Origin: Photobacterium chitinilyticum
GTDB taxonomy: Bacteria; Pseudomonadota; Gammaproteobacteria; Enterobacterales; Vibrionaceae
Length of the DNA stretch: 64,000 bases
Direction: 5' to 3'
Assembly: GCF_004104355.1 (NCBI RefSeq)
Contig: NZ_RJLM01000005.1
Coordinates: forward strand, 186,001 to 250,000
The notes below the pieces were generated by a model, which saw only the letters and a list, made by a program, of their open reading frames with translations, had not been told where the DNA came from and made no database searches. The position numbers and the translations under genes are program-made. Shown here piece by piece: positions 61,426 through 64,000 of the stretch. How positions within the stretch are numbered: the first letter of the stretch is position 1; every line of letters begins with the position of its first letter.

Positions 61426-64000
61426 ATGCTAAGTCGCTTTTTTATCCAGCGTCCAAAATTTGCGCTGGTGATATCCATTATTCTGACTTTGGCTGGGGCT
61501 ATTGCGTTAATGAACCTGCCGATCGCGGAATACCCCAAAATCAGTCCGCCATCAGTCAGTGTTACAGCCTACTATTCGGGTGCAAGTGCTGAAGTCGTCG
61601 AAGAAGCCATCGCAGATCCAATAGAGGCTTCGGTGAACGGTGTCGAGAACATGATTTACATGTCCTCTAAAAGCGCCAATGACGGTTCCTATAACCTCAA
61701 CGTGACATTTGATGTTGGAACGGATCCTGATATGGCCCAGGTTAACGTCCAGAATCGCGTTTCTCAAATTGAGTCAAAACTGCCTGCGGAAGTGCGGATG
61801 GTTGGTGTGACGGTTAAGAAACGTTCACCGGATCTTTTGATGGTTCTGAACTTTTATTCGCCTGACGGTAAGTATGATGATCAGTTTTTGATTAACTACA
61901 TTAACCTGAACGTTAAAGATCAGCTGGCCCGAGTACAGGGTATCAGTGAGGTGAACGTTATCGGTGGTGGCGAATATGCTATGCGTGTGTGGCTCAACCC
62001 CGAGAAGATGGCCAATCTTGGCTTGACCACTTCGGATGTTAATGCCGCTCTGGCTGAGCAGAATGTTCAGGTTGCGGCTGGTAAGATTGGCGCGCCACCA
62101 TTTAATAATGCACAGGAAGTACAGTTTAATTTGGTGACCAAAGGTCGTCTAGAGTCAGTCAGTGAGTTTGAGAATGTTGTACTACGTGCTAATCCTGATG
62201 GATCGGTTGTCTATCTCAAAGACATTGCCCGTGTTGAGCTAGGGAAGAAGTTTTATGACGGTAACGGGATGTTCAGAGGGCAGCCGGCTTCCATTGTGAC
62301 GCTGTCACTACAATCTGATGCGAATGCGCTAGAGAGTGGAAAGGCAGTTATGGAGCTGCTTGACAAGCTGAAAACCAATATGCCGGAAGATATGGTGTAT
62401 GAAACCAGCTATGACACTACCTTGTTCGTTGCAGAGTCAATTAAAGGGGTTGTGAAAACCCTTATTGAAGCCATTATTTTGGTCATTGCCGTAACCTACA
62501 TGTTCTTGGGTAGTATACGCTCGACTTTGATCCCCGTCGTTGCTATTCCAGTTTCATTGATCGGCACATTCGCCATCATGCTTACAACAGGCTTTACTAT
62601 TAACACGGTAACCTTGTTTGGCTTGATACTGGCGATTGGTATTGTTGTGGATGATGCCATTTTGGTTATCGAAAACGTTGATACCAATATGAAGCGCGAT
62701 CCAAATCTGACACCTCGTCAAGCAACCTTGATTGCAATGAAAGAGGTAACGGGGCCGATTATTACTTCGACACTGGTTCTGCTCGCGGTATTTCTGCCTG
62801 TCGCAATGCTGCCGGGTATAACTGGGATCATGTACCGCCAGTTCGCACTGACAATCTGTATATCTGTTGTTATCTCCTCGATTAATGCACTTACCTTGTC
62901 ACCGGCATTGTGCTCACTCGTGCTTAAGCAAGGCGGTGGTAATACTTCTCGCTGGTTCCAGACATTTAACAAGGGACTCGATAAGGTTACTTTGAAGTAC
63001 GGTGAAATTGCAGGCTTCTTGGTACGTAAAGTTGGCCTATTGGTGAGCTTCTTCATCGTAGCGGTGTTGGCGGTTAGCTTCTTATCAAAAACGACATCGA
63101 CTGCATTTGTTCCTCAGGAAGATAAAGGGATTTTGCTGGTTAACGTACAGCTACCCGATGCGGCCTCTTTATCCCGAACAGAAGAAACGACCATTAAGCT
63201 TCAGGAGCTAGTCGAACAAGAACCGGGTATTGAAGGGATAACTGTTGCCAACGGTTATGCATTCCTGACAGGTGCTGCAGCATCAAATGGCGCATCAATG
63301 TTTATCAAACTGAAAGAGTGGGATGAGCGGAATGCGATGGAGGGAGATCATTCATCCTTCGCAATTACCAACCGTATAAATGCTCGTGCAGCTGCAGAAC
63401 TGCCCGAAGCGATCGTTTTTGCTATGGGGCCGCCTGCAGTTCCGGGGATGGGTGCGGCGTCAGGCTTTGAGTTTGTATTGGAAGATACGCTAGGCCGAAA
63501 CCGTACTGATTTGGCGAATGTAATGGGGGAACTGATTCAGAAAGCCAATGCGCAGCCTGAAATTCAATTTACCTTTAGTACATTCCGAGCCAACGTACCA
63601 CACTACTATGTTGACGTTGACCGTGTTAAAGCTAAGCAATTGGGAATACCGTTGACTGAAGTTTTCCAGACGCTACAGGGTAACCTCGGTTCGATGTACA
63701 TTAATGATTTTACGTTGTATGGCAAGAACTTCCGAGTGACAGTCCAGGCGGATAGCGAGTACCGAAGTGATCTTGACTCCCTTGAACGTTTTCATGTTCG
63801 CTCTTCAAGTGGTGAAATGATCCCGCTCAGTACACTGGCAACGATTGAGCAAGTGTTCGAGCCAGATGTTGCATGGCGATATAATATGTATCGTTCGGCC
63901 GTTATCCAGGGAAGTGCAGCTGCTGGTTATTCAAGTGGTGATGCTATTGCTGCGATGGAGCGTGTAGCCGCTGAAGTACTACCTCAAGGCTATCAATATG
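61426..64000 (+). CDS. RND multidrug efflux transporter, 5' part
   Basis: The gene runs off the window after about 858 codons; RND pumps have about 1030-1050 residues. It starts MLSRFFIQRPKFALVISIIL behind AAGGAATAAC. It shows the first porter domain (YPKISPPSVSVTAYYSGASA, MIYMSSKSANDGSYNL) and the helix-4 proton-relay aspartates in GIVVDDAILVIENVD. Also present are the central helices, TSTAFVPQEDKGILLVNVQL and the docking region GNLGSMYINDFTLYGKNFRV. It belongs to the AcrB/HAE1 group and works with the adaptor just upstream as a proton-driven exporter of hydrophobic compounds. Confidence 0.95.
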   Translation, partial: MLSRFFIQRPKFALVISIILTLAGAIALMNLPIAEYPKISPPSVSVTAYYSGASAEVVEEAIADPIEASVNGVENMIYMSSKSANDGSYNLNVTFDVGTDPDMAQVNVQNRVSQIESKLPAEVRMVGVTVKKRSPDLLMVLNFYSPDGKYDDQFLINYINLNVKDQLARVQGISEVNVIGGGEYAMRVWLNPEKMANLGLTTSDVNAALAEQNVQVAAGKIGAPPFNNAQEVQFNLVTKGRLESVSEFENVVLRANPDGSVVYLKDIARVELGKKFYDGNGMFRGQPASIVTLSLQSDANALESGKAVMELLDKLKTNMPEDMVYETSYDTTLFVAESIKGVVKTLIEAIILVIAVTYMFLGSIRSTLIPVVAIPVSLIGTFAIMLTTGFTINTVTLFGLILAIGIVVDDAILVIENVDTNMKRDPNLTPRQATLIAMKEVTGPIITSTLVLLAVFLPVAMLPGITGIMYRQFALTICISVVISSINALTLSPALCSLVLKQGGGNTSRWFQTFNKGLDKVTLKYGEIAGFLVRKVGLLVSFFIVAVLAVSFLSKTTSTAFVPQEDKGILLVNVQLPDAASLSRTEETTIKLQELVEQEPGIEGITVANGYAFLTGAAASNGASMFIKLKEWDERNAMEGDHSSFAITNRINARAAAELPEAIVFAMGPPAVPGMGAASGFEFVLEDTLGRNRTDLANVMGELIQKANAQPEIQFTFSTFRANVPHYYVDVDRVKAKQLGIPLTEVFQTLQGNLGSMYINDFTLYGKNFRVTVQADSEYRSDLDSLERFHVRSSSGEMIPLSTLATIEQVFEPDVAWRYNMYRSAVIQGSAAAGYSSGDAIAAMERVAAEVLPQGYQY

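Noticed and set aside
1-64000. CRISPR arrays, tRNA or rRNA genes, insertion sequences, prophage, integron
   Set aside because: No regularly spaced direct repeats, no cloverleaf-like sequence, no transposase, integrase or phage genes were seen anywhere in the window.

Overview
The window looks like a stretch of a Vibrionaceae chromosome, most likely Photobacterium or a close relative. This rests on gene content: a CheV chemotaxis coupler, ToxR-type membrane regulator, LiuR-controlled branched-chain amino acid catabolism, a proteobacterial dedicated sortase (Pds) two-component system, a VC0807-like membrane protein and an RND pump. Genes are densely packed with strong hairpin terminators. I see no tRNA, rRNA, CRISPR array, transposase or integrase. 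The genus call is inference.

Layout. 1-3.2 kb: an XRE-cupin regulator and gcvT, with repeated AAGTTTCC / GGAAACTT half-sites in front of both, then a run of very small ORFs. 3.2-7.5 kb: pdsS-pdsR divergent from pdsO, but with no sortase and no LPXTG target alongside; two tiny ORFs follow pdsO instead. 7.5-18.8 kb: cheV, a 1384-residue fused formate dehydrogenase (2Fe-2S + GltD-like + molybdopterin module), nagA, an orphan DmsC-like membrane anchor, an isochorismatase-fold hydrolase, a CDGSH-type gene remnant, a VC0807-family membrane protein and a parvulin. 18.8-27.4 kb: an accessory-looking stretch holding a lipoxygenase with all iron ligands, a phasin-like protein, a ToxR-like regulator facing an autotransporter-type barrel, and a second outer-membrane protein.

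27.5-42.9 kb is the metabolic core. liuR-A-B-C-D-E (leucine to acetoacetate + acetyl-CoA) runs leftward. Thiolase, mmsA, acyl-CoA dehydrogenase, two crotonases, mmsB and an SDR (valine/isobutyrate route) run rightward. The two operons share a divergent promoter with a pair of inverted LiuR-like operators. A separate three-gene 2-oxoacid dehydrogenase operon (E1alpha, E1beta, E2; no E3) at 48.8-52.0 kb would supply the acyl-CoA substrates of both pathways.

The rest (43-64 kb) is mixed housekeeping and envelope genes: NUDIX hydrolase, a lipoprotein alpha/beta hydrolase, galE, a YjdF-like membrane protein, a DEAD-box helicase behind a perfect CRP-type site, a lipoprotein, a thioredoxin-2 with a CSPC active site, a CDF transporter, a CSS-motif EAL protein, nagZ, a DUF1097 protein, a CysG-like protein with an eroded methyltransferase half, and an RND adaptor plus pump cut by the window end.

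The most interesting points are the animal/plant-type lipoxygenase, the Pds signalling system without its sortase, the LiuR divergon, and several enzymes with altered catalytic motifs (E2 HxxxT, TrxC CSPC, CDF DxxxS). I did not find a multi-gene system that I would call wholly undescribed.
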